From Rhodospirillales bacterium (lineage in GTDB: Bacteria; Pseudomonadota; Alphaproteobacteria; Rhodospirillales; Defluviicoccaceae): a stretch of 64,000 nt of DNA. Where the stretch lies: NCBI GenBank assembly GCA_007695045.1, contig REEP01000044.1:1-64000 (forward strand), given 5' to 3'. Shown here one piece after another: positions 32,488-40,541 of this stretch (the first letter of the stretch is position 1; every line of letters starts with the position of its first letter). The notes under the pieces were generated by a model. It was not told the DNA's origin. It did not search any database and worked only from the letters and a program-made list of their open reading frames with translations. The position numbers and the translations under genes are program-made.

Positions 32488-33468
32488 ATGGACACGACAG
32501 CGAATCAAGCCCTCGCCCTGTCTGCCGTGCGCCGGCCTTCCGATGCCCCTGCCGCTTTTCTCAACGACGTACTGGCGGGTCTCGCCGCGGTGCCCAAGGC
32601 GATCCCCGCCAAATACTTTTACGACCAGGAGGGGTCTCGGCTATTCGATCGGATTTGCGATCTGGACGAATACTATCCAACTCGAACCGAGGTCGCCATC
32701 CTGGCTGAAAACCGCGCCGCCATCGCCGCTACGCTTTCGGATAGCCCGATCCTGATCGAACTGGGGGCCGGGTCTACCACCAAGGTGCGTCACCTGCTCG
32801 ACGCCGCCCCGGGGCTCGCCGCCTTCGTTGCCGTGGACATCTCAGGCGAACACCTGATCGCCGCGTGCGCGGCACTGGCCCAGGATTATCCCGCCGTTCC
32901 CGTCATTCCCCTCGTGGCGGATTTCTGCGATCCGCTGCGGCTTGACGGTCTGGTGCCGGAAGGGCGTCGGGTCGCGTTCTTTCCCGGATCCACCATCGGC
33001 AACCTGACGCCGGGTCAGGCGGAAACGTTTCTGCGCCGGCTGGCGGCGGCGCTTGGGCCCGGCGCCGGGCTTATCATCGGTGTCGACCTGGAAAAGCCGG
33101 CCGCCATCCTTGAAGCCGCTTACGATGACGCGAGTGGGGTCACCGCCGCGTTCAACCTCAACCTGCTTCGCCGGATCAACCGGGAGCTCGGGGGCGACTT
33201 CGCCGTCGATGCCTTTCACCACCGGGCCTTTTACAATGCCCCTGAAAAACGAGTGGAGATGCACCTGGCCAGCCGGCGGGCACAGCGGGTCCGCATCAAT
33301 GGCCGCACCTTCCTCTTCGAAGCCGGCGAGACCATCCACACGGAAAACTCATACAAGTACGGCCTGGACTGCTTCGCCGCCCTGGCTGCCCGCGCCGGCT
33401 GGACCGTCACTGAGGTCTGGACGGATCCCGCCCGCCTGTTCAGCGTGCAACACCTGACCGCCGCCTGA
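32488..33468 (+). CDS. egtD: L-histidine N-alpha-methyltransferase EgtD
   Basis: SAM-dependent enzyme that trimethylates histidine to hercynine, the first step of ergothioneine synthesis and the substrate maker for EgtB. The 326-residue length is typical. Seen: KYFYDQEGSRLFDRICDLDEYYPTRTE near residues 41-68, the SAM loop LIELGAGSTTKVRHLL near 87-102, FFPGSTIGN near 169, and the C-terminal ENSYKYG region. Its start lies 3 nt after the egtB stop. The pair would give the cell hercynine and the sulfoxide; a C-S lyase must come from elsewhere. Confidence 0.95.
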   Translation: MDTTANQALALSAVRRPSDAPAAFLNDVLAGLAAVPKAIPAKYFYDQEGSRLFDRICDLDEYYPTRTEVAILAENRAAIAATLSDSPILIELGAGSTTKVRHLLDAAPGLAAFVAVDISGEHLIAACAALAQDYPAVPVIPLVADFCDPLRLDGLVPEGRRVAFFPGSTIGNLTPGQAETFLRRLAAALGPGAGLIIGVDLEKPAAILEAAYDDASGVTAAFNLNLLRRINRELGGDFAVDAFHHRAFYNAPEKRVEMHLASRRAQRVRINGRTFLFEAGETIHTENSYKYGLDCFAALAARAGWTVTEVWTDPARLFSVQHLTAA

Positions 33469-33539
33469 CCGCACCTCGCCTTGACACCGGCGCAACTGCT
33501 GGGAGAGGGACCGCCGACAGTGGCGTCATCAGCCAGGCC

Positions 33540-34046
33540 TCACCACCAGCACGGCCCGGGGCGTTCCGGCCTGTCGCCCGTGCCGCGCCGCATGCCGCCA
33601 CGGAAGCCGCCACGCGTCTGCGCCCAGCTGGGTCGGAGGCCGTCATCGCGCAAGTGAATGGTCTTGTCATCGAGGGTCAGCGTCTTGGCGACGTAAGCAT
33701 TCTCGGGCATGGCGTCGGTCCTGAAAGCTTCGAAACCGATGGTCTCGCCGATCTCGACCTGCTCGATCACGTGCGCCAACACGTCGGCTGGGCCAAGATG
33801 CAGGTCGAGCCGCTCGATCTCCGGTGTTTCGACCAGAAGATGCAGGCCTGTGTCGGCCCGCCCCGTTGTGGCCATACAGCGGCCGATCTTCATGTCGGTG
33901 ACCGTCCCGGACATCGCCTCGACCGGCGGCCGTTCCGCCATGCGCGCGACGCCTTCGGGATCGCCCACGCCGCGCTGACCCTGGGCGGCCGTGCTCATCA
34001 GGGTGACGCCAGCAACAGCCGCGCATAACATGACCGATTTCCTCAT
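33540..34046 (-). CDS. Secreted protein of unknown function
   Basis: A 168-residue protein with a clear signal peptide (MRKSVMLCAAVAGVTLMS, likely cut after about residue 23). The mature part has a central block resembling a metal- or nickel-homeostasis type beta-sandwich only in general look (LHLLVETPEIERLDLHLGPADVLAH), and a C-terminal Gly/Arg-rich tail ending PGPCWW. I do not recognise a family. The ATG at 34046 is chosen over an upstream in-frame start because GGAGG precedes it and the signal peptide begins there. It is convergent with egtD, ending 71 bp from it, and divergent from the MOSC gene across 294 bp in which no firm promoter was seen. Confidence 0.75.
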   Translation of the reverse strand: MRKSVMLCAAVAGVTLMSTAAQGQRGVGDPEGVARMAERPPVEAMSGTVTDMKIGRCMATTGRADTGLHLLVETPEIERLDLHLGPADVLAHVIEQVEIGETIGFEAFRTDAMPENAYVAKTLTLDDKTIHLRDDGLRPSWAQTRGGFRGGMRRGTGDRPERPGPCWW

Positions 34047-34340
34047 CGCAACCTCCGCCTGGAGCCCTGTAATTTTATCGTAACTGTATGAAGGCCCGGA
34101 TCGCCGCACTTCATCGTGGGTCGGACCCTATCTAACGCGTCCGACACGTCCAGGTCATTCGCCCAGGTTAAGGCCCACCGGTATCTGCCCTTGCCCGCGA
34201 TGGCGTGACTGCCTTGGACAAGCGCATTGGCCGCCACGCACCCTCCTGCGCCAGGCGATCCGGTCGCTTGGCTGATGCCCTTTGCGCCCAGGGTCTGCTA
34301 GTTTCGCTCCCGTGGATCACCGGCAGGGAGGGCATAAAGC

Positions 34341-34841
34341 ATGCATCAGACGGACTTTCCGGCATCGGCGCCGGAGAATGAAGCGCGCTCGGCGGGCGCG
34401 GTCGAACAGATCTTCTGTGCTCAGGCGAGTGGCACAGCCATGCATGCTGTCGACACGGCAACAGCCGTCGCAGAGCGCGGTCTCGACCGGGATCGCTACG
34501 GCCGCGGCACCGGCAGCTTCCACGATGACTGCCAGGTCACCCTGATTGCGGGCGAGCACCTGGATCGGATTACGGCCGAGTTCGGGGTCAGGGTTCTGCA
34601 CGGCGAGCATCGCCGCAACATCGTCACCCGCGGCCTCGACCATGCCCTGCTCGTGAATCGGCGCTTCCGCGTGGGTGAAGCCCTGCTGGAATATCAGCAG
34701 CAGCGCCTGCCCTGCGCCTACCTGGTGGAAATCACCGAGCCGCGCATGGGAGAAGCCCTGGGGGAACAGGCCGGGATTTGCGCCCGCGTGATCGAGGGCG
34801 GAGCCATCCACGTCGGCGACACCGTTATCCTGGTCGACTGA
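34341..34841 (+). CDS. MOSC-domain protein
   Basis: A 166-residue protein consisting of a single MOSC domain, the fold at the C-terminus of molybdenum cofactor sulfurases and in YiiM-type molybdoenzymes. Seen: GLDRDRYGRGTGSF, the segment HGEHRRNIVTRGLD, and a Cys in QRLPCAYLVEI near residue 125, at the place where MOSC proteins keep a conserved cysteine for sulfur or molybdenum ligation. GGGAGGG lies before the ATG. It probably handles sulfur or molybdenum cofactor chemistry; the partner is unknown. No molybdenum gene is nearby. Confidence 0.88.
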   Translation: MHQTDFPASAPENEARSAGAVEQIFCAQASGTAMHAVDTATAVAERGLDRDRYGRGTGSFHDDCQVTLIAGEHLDRITAEFGVRVLHGEHRRNIVTRGLDHALLVNRRFRVGEALLEYQQQRLPCAYLVEITEPRMGEALGEQAGICARVIEGGAIHVGDTVILVD

Positions 34842-34945
34842 CCGCGCTCATCCGTAACCGGTTCGGCGCCCGAAACAGGGGTGGCCCGCGCCGCCACTGC
34901 GGCGTAAACTCGCGCATGAAGCGAACCGGAGCGGGGTGCGGTTGC

Positions 34946-36487
34946 ATGGTGGCGCGTGTGGGCACGGTGGCGTTCCAGGGCATCGATGTCCTGGATGTGG
35001 ACGTGCAGGTACAGATGACGGGCGGCTTGCCCGCTTTCGTCGTCGTCGGCTTGGCCGACAAGGCGGTGGGCGAAAGCCGCGAGCGGGTGCGGGGCGCGCT
35101 CGGTGCCATGGGCCTTGCCTTGCCGCCCAAACGCATCATTGTCAACCTCGCCCCGGCCGACGTGATCAAGGAGGGCAGCCACTTCGACCTGCCCATCGGC
35201 CTCGCCCTGCTGGCCGCCATGGGTGTTCTGCCGGGGGAGGAGATCGGGGAGATGGTGGCGCTGGGCGAACTCGGCCTGGACGGAGCGCTCCGCCGGGTGG
35301 CCGGGGTGCTGCCGGCCGCCCTCCACGCCAGCGCCAAGGAGCAAGGGCTGGTCTGTCCGGCCGAGCAGGGCGGGGAGGCGGCCTGGGCCGCCGGCATTCC
35401 CATCGTGGCGGCGCCAACGCTGCTGGCCGTCGTCAACCACTTCAAGGGTACCCAGGTGCTGAGCCCGCCCGAACCGCGGCTGGTGGCCGACGCAGGCGCT
35501 CATCCCGACCTGTCGGACATCAAGGGGCAGGAGACCGCCAAGCGCACGCTGGAGATCGCGGCGGCAGGATCACATAACATGCTCATGGTGGGCCCGCCCG
35601 GGTCGGGCAAGTCGATGCTGGCGCAGCGCCTGCCAGGGCTTTTGCCGCCGCTGGAGCCGGCCGAGGCGCTGGAGGTCAGCATGATCCACAGCCTCGCCGG
35701 CAGCCTCAGGGACGGCGGTATCACCCGCCGTCGTCCGTTCCGGGATCCGCACCATTCGGCCTCGGTCGCCTCCCTGGTCGGCGGCGGCCTGCGCGCGCGG
35801 CCCGGTGAAGTGTCACTGGCCCACCTCGGTGTGCTGTTCCTGGACGAACTGCCGGAATTCCACCGCGCCGCCCTGGAAGCCTTGCGTCAGCCGCTGGAGA
35901 CCGGACACACCACCGTCGCCCGGGCCAACGCCCACGTTACTTATCCCGCCCGGGTGCAGCTGGTGGCGGCGATGAACCCGTGCCGCTGTGGCTATCTGGA
36001 TGATCCTTCACGGGCCTGCGGTCGGGCACCGCGCTGCGCCCAGGAATACCAGTCCCGGCTGTCCGGTCCGCTGCTGGACCGCATCGATCTGAATGTGGAC
36101 GTGCCGGCGGTGAGTCCCGCCGACCTCGCCCTGCCGCCGCCGGCGGAACGTTCGGCCGACGTGGCGGCCCGGATCGCCGCCGCCCGGGCGATCCAGCGCG
36201 AACGCTACCGCGACGGGAGCGCCGGGACACCGATCCGCACCAATGCCGAGGCCGACGGTGAACTGCTGGAACGGGTGGCGGCACCCGACGCGGGCGGGCG
36301 GGCCTTGCTGTCCAAGGCCGTCGAGCGGATGGGTCTCACCGCCCGCGGGTATCACCGGGTGCTCCGGGTCGCCCGCACCCTGGCCGATCTTGAAGGCGGG
36401 CCCGGGGTCACCCGGGTGCATGTGGCGGAGGCCCTGTCCTACCGCCGCGTCGCCCCCGGCAAGGGCGCCGTCCCCGCCGGGGCTTGA
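34946..36487 (+). CDS. comM: YifB/ComM-type Mg-chelatase-like AAA+ ATPase
   Basis: A 513-residue AAA+ protein of the YifB/ComM family; ComM of Vibrio is a hexameric helicase that promotes branch migration during natural transformation. Seen: the N-terminal Lon-protease-like domain beginning VARVGTVAFQGIDVLDVDVQVQM, the Walker A GPPGSGKSM near residue 220, Walker B LFLDELPEF, and a zinc-like NPCRCGY...CGRAPRC segment near 350-370. The ATG at 34946 is preferred because the family N-terminus begins there, with a purine-rich stretch upstream; an upstream ATG at 34916 is possible. No competence genes lie nearby. Confidence 0.92.
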   Translation: MVARVGTVAFQGIDVLDVDVQVQMTGGLPAFVVVGLADKAVGESRERVRGALGAMGLALPPKRIIVNLAPADVIKEGSHFDLPIGLALLAAMGVLPGEEIGEMVALGELGLDGALRRVAGVLPAALHASAKEQGLVCPAEQGGEAAWAAGIPIVAAPTLLAVVNHFKGTQVLSPPEPRLVADAGAHPDLSDIKGQETAKRTLEIAAAGSHNMLMVGPPGSGKSMLAQRLPGLLPPLEPAEALEVSMIHSLAGSLRDGGITRRRPFRDPHHSASVASLVGGGLRARPGEVSLAHLGVLFLDELPEFHRAALEALRQPLETGHTTVARANAHVTYPARVQLVAAMNPCRCGYLDDPSRACGRAPRCAQEYQSRLSGPLLDRIDLNVDVPAVSPADLALPPPAERSADVAARIAAARAIQRERYRDGSAGTPIRTNAEADGELLERVAAPDAGGRALLSKAVERMGLTARGYHRVLRVARTLADLEGGPGVTRVHVAEALSYRRVAPGKGAVPAGA

Positions 36488-36509
36488 GCCCGCTCGATCG
36501 TTGAAGACA

Positions 36510-36533
36510 CCCGCGAACCCGAGGGTCCGCGGG
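36510..36533. terminator. Candidate hairpin between comM and the DUF4168 gene
   Basis: CCCGCG (36510-36515) pairs with CGCGGG (36528-36533), and ACC/GGT inside extends the stem, in the 76-bp gap between convergent genes. Stem strength is good but there is no U-tract on either side, so termination may rely on Rho. Confidence 0.4.
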
Positions 36534-36563
36534 CGGGTGACGACAGGGATCAGACAGTGCCGG

Positions 36564-36935
36564 TCATTGCATCTCCTGAACGTACCGGGAAATCTGCTCC
36601 GCCACCTCGGGATCGGCCTGCGCCGCCTGGAAAATCTGGTTGTAGCGGTCGACGCTGAGACCTTCGTCCTCAACCGCTTCGACCATCTGGCCGGTTGCCT
36701 GCTCGCGTACCGCCTGGACTTCCTCAGGGGTCTCGGCCGCCTGGAGCTGCGGCTGAAACGTCTCGTTAATGCGTTGCACCTCGATGGCGGCAGCCGCATA
36801 GGAACGCAGTTCCTCCTCGGAGTAATTGGCCTCGACCGAGGCACCGTAGTCCTGCGCCATGGCCGGCACGGTACCGAGGCCGAGGGCGACCACAAGGGCC
36901 AGGATCGCGAGCATGATGTTACGGGGATAGGTCAT
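36564..36935 (-). CDS. DUF4168 exported protein
   Basis: A 123-residue protein with an N-terminal Sec signal (MTYPRNIMLAILALVVALGLG, cut after AMA at residue 26) followed by a small alpha-helical DUF4168 domain rich in Glu, Gln and Ala (YSEEELRSYAAAAIEVQRIN near residues 38-57, and the end VAEQISRYVQEM). The function is unknown. It is divergent from the sigma-factor gene across 283 bp, and 110 nt upstream of its ATG is a GGAACC-N17-GTCC element that could be read by the neighbouring ECF sigma factor. The domain call rests on pattern recognition and was not searched. Confidence 0.8.
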   Translation of the reverse strand: MTYPRNIMLAILALVVALGLGTVPAMAQDYGASVEANYSEEELRSYAAAAIEVQRINETFQPQLQAAETPEEVQAVREQATGQMVEAVEDEGLSVDRYNQIFQAAQADPEVAEQISRYVQEMQ

Positions 36936-37044
36936 GAAGGCTCCATCGGTTTGGTTTGCGGGGCACCGCGCGGCTGCACCGGCTGGGCTGGGGCGGCCTG
37001 CGGAGGATCGGTCGCTGGCGTGGGCGGCAACCGATTGACCCATG

Positions 37045-37071
37045 GGACAGGACGAGCGCCAAGTCGGTTCC
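37045..37071 (-). promoter_or_regulatory. Candidate ECF sigma promoter facing the DUF4168 gene
   Basis: On the minus strand GGAACC (37071-37066) is followed by 17 bases and GTCC (37048-37045). The layout repeats that of the forward element at 37162-37188, and such GGAACC-spacer-GTC elements are typical of ECF-dependent promoters. It lies 110 nt upstream of the DUF4168 ATG. Confidence 0.5.
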
Positions 37072-37161
37072 ATTGCCGCACCCGGTTTTTCCAGTGTGTG
37101 GCGAAACCACCTCGAAATCGGCACATTGTCGCCGTATTTCCCAGGCCGGTTCGCTTTATTG

Positions 37162-37188
37162 GGAACCCGCAGCGGTCGAACGGTGTCT
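37162..37188 (+). promoter_or_regulatory. Candidate autoregulatory ECF sigma promoter
   Basis: GGAACC (37162-37167), 17 bases, then GTCT (37185-37188), ending 30 nt before the sigma-factor GTG. Many ECF sigma factors transcribe their own operon from such an element. The same motif with identical spacing faces the opposite way on the other side of the intergenic region. Confidence 0.55.
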
Positions 37189-37218
37189 GTAGCCGAAAGC
37201 AGCCCAGGGAGGGGCAAC

Positions 37219-37731
37219 GTGGACGACGTGAAGTGGTTGATGGCGCGGGAGATTCCGAGACTCAGGCGCTATGCCCTGGCTCTGATCAACGATCCGGAGC
37301 AGGCTGATGATCTGGTCCAGGACTGCCTGGAACGAGCGATCCGCAAGCGTCATCAATGGCGTCGTCACGGCAGCATCCGAAGCTGGCTTTATCGCATCCT
37401 CTATTCTGTGTTCGTGAATCAGAGCGCACGACGAAACCGCGACCGGCGCACTCTCACTCTGGAGCAGTCGCCCGCACTGCCGAGCGCTCCCGCCGCGCAG
37501 GAGCATCGGCTCGCCTGTCACGACATCGCCGAAGCGATGGCACGGCTGCCGGCGGAGCAGCGGGCTGCACTGGCGCTGACGGCCATCGAGGGTCTGGCTT
37601 ATGACGAAGCCGCCGGCGTGCTCGGCATCCCCATCGGCACCTTGCGCTCGCGGCTGGCGCGGGCGCGCGACACCTTGAGGACCCTGCATGAACCGCTTCC
37701 GCAATCCGCGGTGCTGCGGCGGGTGAAATGA
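37219..37731 (+). CDS. ECF-family RNA polymerase sigma factor
   Basis: A 170-residue sigma-70 family, extracytoplasmic-function type factor. Region 2 is at about residues 10-48 (RRYALALINDPEQADDLVQDCLERA), which contacts the -10, and region 4 near 110-155 (LPAEQRAALALTAIEGLAYDEAA then GTLRSRLARARDTLR), which contacts the -35. The GTG at 37219 is chosen because GGGAGGGG is just before it and the family N-terminus begins there. The anti-sigma gene starts one base after its stop, so the pair is coupled. Phyletic EcfG partners PhyR and NepR are not here. Confidence 0.92.
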   Translation: MDDVKWLMAREIPRLRRYALALINDPEQADDLVQDCLERAIRKRHQWRRHGSIRSWLYRILYSVFVNQSARRNRDRRTLTLEQSPALPSAPAAQEHRLACHDIAEAMARLPAEQRAALALTAIEGLAYDEAAGVLGIPIGTLRSRLARARDTLRTLHEPLPQSAVLRRVK

Positions 37732-37732
37732 C

Positions 37733-38731
37733 ATGCGCCATCCGACGCCAACCGACTCATCTGATGCGCTTGAGATCCTGGCTTATGCCGACGGACAGTT
37801 GGACAACGATCCGGCGGCCCGGGCCCGGATGGAGGCACTCCTGGCGGCCGATCCGGCGCTGGCCGCGCGGGCCCACGCCTACCGGGCGCAGACCGATGCC
37901 TTGCGTGAGGCGTACGCACATCGGACCGCGGAGCCGCTTCCCTCGCGTCTGACGGGAGCCCTGGAGACACGGCCGCGATCGCCGTCGTCAACGCGGTCAA
38001 TCGGACGGGTTGCCGCGGCGCTGACGCTTGTGCTGGCGGGAATGGCCGGCGGCTGGGTGCTGGGCCGTGCGTGGGACGCTCCCCTTCCGCAGGCGGCGTG
38101 GAGCGCCGACGGGCTTTGGGACCAAGTCGATGGCTTGGTCGCCGCAACGCCCACGGGCACCCCGGGGAATGCGACGGAGCAACCTCTGGAATGGCTGTCG
38201 AGGCAGCTCTCTCTGATGCTCCGGGCTCCCGATCTGTCCGGCCTCGGCTACACACTGAAGGACGTCCGGGCCGTCCGGCAAAACGGCGTGGCCATGGTGC
38301 GGCTGAGCTACCAGGCCGCCGATGGGGCCGGTCTCAGGCTGTTCCTGCGCCCCCGCTGGCAGCAGGACGAAGCGCCGCTGCAGGTGGCGGAGAACGGCGA
38401 TGTGGCGTTGGCGTATTGGCTGGACGGGCCGCTCGCGGCCGCGGTCGTCGCCAGTCGGTCGGGACCCGAGATCCGCTCCCTGGCGCAAGCCGTGCGGCGC
38501 GCAATGAGCGGGTCGGCGCTGCTACCGGCAGGCGTGCAGGAGCCGATCCCGTTCCCGGCCCCAGGCCCGACCCCAAGCCCGACGCCAGGCCCAGCCCCCG
38601 TGCCGGCCGACCTCGCCGACGGCGGCGGCCACCACGGCGATACACCGGCAAACGGTTTGTCCACACCTGGCAACGCCCTGAACCCGTTCGGCACAACCGG
38701 GTCGGAACCGGGCGTGGTCACTCCCAACTGA
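37733..38731 (+). CDS. Membrane anti-sigma factor with Pro-rich periplasmic tail
   Basis: A 332-residue protein. Residues 1-65 look like an anti-sigma domain (ILAYADGQLDNDPAARARMEALLAADPALAARA) but lack the His-Cys-Cys zinc motif of ZAS proteins. A single membrane helix lies at about 92-111. A periplasmic domain of about 160 residues follows and then a Pro-rich stretch near 275-292 (APGPTPSPTPGPAPVP) and a Gly/Asn-rich end. It presumably holds the sigma factor at the membrane and releases it on an envelope signal. It starts one base after the sigma stop. The periplasmic domain has no family I recognise. Confidence 0.85.
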   Translation: MRHPTPTDSSDALEILAYADGQLDNDPAARARMEALLAADPALAARAHAYRAQTDALREAYAHRTAEPLPSRLTGALETRPRSPSSTRSIGRVAAALTLVLAGMAGGWVLGRAWDAPLPQAAWSADGLWDQVDGLVAATPTGTPGNATEQPLEWLSRQLSLMLRAPDLSGLGYTLKDVRAVRQNGVAMVRLSYQAADGAGLRLFLRPRWQQDEAPLQVAENGDVALAYWLDGPLAAAVVASRSGPEIRSLAQAVRRAMSGSALLPAGVQEPIPFPAPGPTPSPTPGPAPVPADLADGGGHHGDTPANGLSTPGNALNPFGTTGSEPGVVTPN

Positions 38732-38918
38732 GTGGTTGTACCGTGGCAGGTGCGTGCTTCCCGCCCTCCGCTGTGTGGTTGGCGGCGCTCACGGTCTTGC
38801 CGGGAACCGCCGCTGGTATTGGCCGTGGCCTGCCACCATGTCATCGAAGTCAGGGAAGGCAGGCTGTTCCCTGGGGCACGCTTGGTGAAGGACGGCCAGA
38901 CGGGAAAGGTAGACCCTC

Positions 38919-39848
38919 ATGACGCAAGCACCGGATGCCACCTTGCCGAAGCGGGTGACCATTTTCGGCGGTTCAGGCTTCATCGGCCGGCGCTTGGTGC
39001 AGCGTCTGGTGGAAGCGGGGACCACCGTCCGCATCGCCGACCGCCAGCCTGAACGCGTCCGGGATCGTCTGCCGCCGCACGTCGCCGATGGTCTGGAGAC
39101 GGCCGTGGCCGATGTGCGCGACCAGATCACCGTCGATGCCGCGGTCAGCGGCGCCGACGCAGTCATCAACCTCGTCGGTATCCTGTATGAAAAAGGAGAG
39201 CAGACATTCCAGGGCGTGCATGAGGAAGGTGCGGGCCGGGTGGCTGATGCCGCCGTGCGGGCGGGTGCCGGGCGCCTTCTTCACATGTCGGCCATCGGTG
39301 CCGATCCCGACTCCGCCGCCGCCTACGGTCGCAGCAAGGCCGCCGGGGAGGCCGCAGTGAAGCGAGCCTTGCCCACCGCCAGCATCGTCCGCCCGAGCAT
39401 CGTGTTCGGCCGGGAGGACGACTTCTTCAACAAATTCGCCAGTATGGCCTCGATCTCCCCGGCCCTGCCGCTGATCGGCGGCGGCCGTACCCGGTTCCAG
39501 CCGGTCTTTGTCGATGATGTGGCCGAAGCCTACGTCCGTATTCTCTCCGACCCATTGACGGCGGGAGAAACCTATGAGCTGGGTGGCCCCCAGGTATATA
39601 CGTTCCGCGAGTTGCTCGAACTCCTGCTTGCGCAGATGCGTGTCCGCCGCCTGCTCCTGCCGCTGCCGTTCGCCATTGCCGAGGTCGAAGCGTTCTTCTT
39701 CGAGAAGCTGCCTAAACCGCCCCTGACCCGGGACCAGGTGGCCTTGCTCCGCAGCGATAACGTGGTCAGCGGCCGCCACCCGACCCTGCAGACCCTCGGC
39801 ATCACCCCCACGCCGCTGGAAACCGTTCTTCCGACCTACATCCGCTGA
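38919..39848 (+). CDS. NDUFA9-like NAD(P)-binding SDR protein (complex I accessory type)
   Basis: A 309-residue atypical short-chain dehydrogenase/reductase, like the NDUFA9 accessory subunit of mitochondrial complex I, which many alphaproteobacteria share. Seen: the nucleotide-binding GGSGFIGRRLVQRL near residues 17-30, LVGILYEKG near 87, MSAIGADPDSAAAYGRSKAAGE with the Tyr-x-x-x-Lys near 127-148, and RPSIVFGREDDFFNKFA. It lies 147 bp before hslV on the same strand. A role in binding NADPH at complex I is by analogy; the nuo genes are not in the window. Confidence 0.92.
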   Translation: MTQAPDATLPKRVTIFGGSGFIGRRLVQRLVEAGTTVRIADRQPERVRDRLPPHVADGLETAVADVRDQITVDAAVSGADAVINLVGILYEKGEQTFQGVHEEGAGRVADAAVRAGAGRLLHMSAIGADPDSAAAYGRSKAAGEAAVKRALPTASIVRPSIVFGREDDFFNKFASMASISPALPLIGGGRTRFQPVFVDDVAEAYVRILSDPLTAGETYELGGPQVYTFRELLELLLAQMRVRRLLLPLPFAIAEVEAFFFEKLPKPPLTRDQVALLRSDNVVSGRHPTLQTLGITPTPLETVLPTYIR

Positions 39849-39995
39849 CGAAGCTGCAGGCGGGCCGCGTTCCGGGGCCGCACCGCGCTCGGCCGCTGGG
39901 CTCCGGGGTTGACCGAACCCGCACCACAGCCTAAATCGCCAACGGTTCACAGGAACGCCGCCGGCGCGTTCCGTCGCAAAATCGAGTACAAGCCC

Positions 39996-40541
39996 TTGGA
40001 ACAGCAACATCCCACTTGGCATGGCACCACCGTGCTGGCCGTGCGCAAGCAGGGTCGCGTTGTCATCGCCGGCGACGGGCAGGTGAGTCTGGGTCAGACC
40101 ATCGTCAAGGCCAATGCCCGCAAGGTGCGCCGGCTTGTGGATGGATCGGTGATCGCCGGGTTTGCCGGCGCCACCGCGGATGCGCTCACCCTGTTCGAGC
40201 GCCTGGAAGGTAAGCTCGAACAGTACCCGCAGCAGCTTCCCCGCGCCTGCGTCGAACTCGCCAAGGACTGGCGCACGGACCGCTACCTGCGCCGGCTGGA
40301 AGCCATGATGGCCGTGGCCGACAAGGACGTGACCCTTGTCCTGACCGGCACCGGCGACGTGCTGGAGCCTGAGGGCGGCTTGATCGGCATAGGCTCCGGC
40401 GGCAACTACGCCCTGGCGGCCGCGCGCGCCCTGATCGACCGCGACGACATCGATGCCGAGGCAATTGCGCGGAAGGCCATGACCATCGCGTCGGACATCT
40501 GCATCTACACCAACGCCAACATTGTCATCGAGAGCTTATGA
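39996..40541 (+). CDS. hslV: ATP-dependent protease proteolytic subunit HslV (ClpQ)
   Basis: Threonine protease that forms the central double ring of the HslUV (ClpYQ) complex. The catalytic Thr follows WHG ([25 protein letters not shown]); in alphaproteobacteria a short propeptide precedes it. The TTG at 39996 gives a 10-residue propeptide and 181 residues, the usual family size; a frame-open TTG at 39909 would add 29 unmatched residues and cannot be excluded. The stop overlaps the hslU start as ATGA, so HslV and HslU are translationally coupled. The rest of the core ([15 protein letters not shown]) is normal. Confidence 0.95.
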   Translation: MEQQHPTWHGTTVLAVRKQGRVVIAGDGQVSLGQTIVKANARKVRRLVDGSVIAGFAGATADALTLFERLEGKLEQYPQQLPRACVELAKDWRTDRYLRRLEAMMAVADKDVTLVLTGTGDVLEPEGGLIGIGSGGNYALAAARALIDRDDIDAEAIARKAMTIASDICIYTNANIVIESL

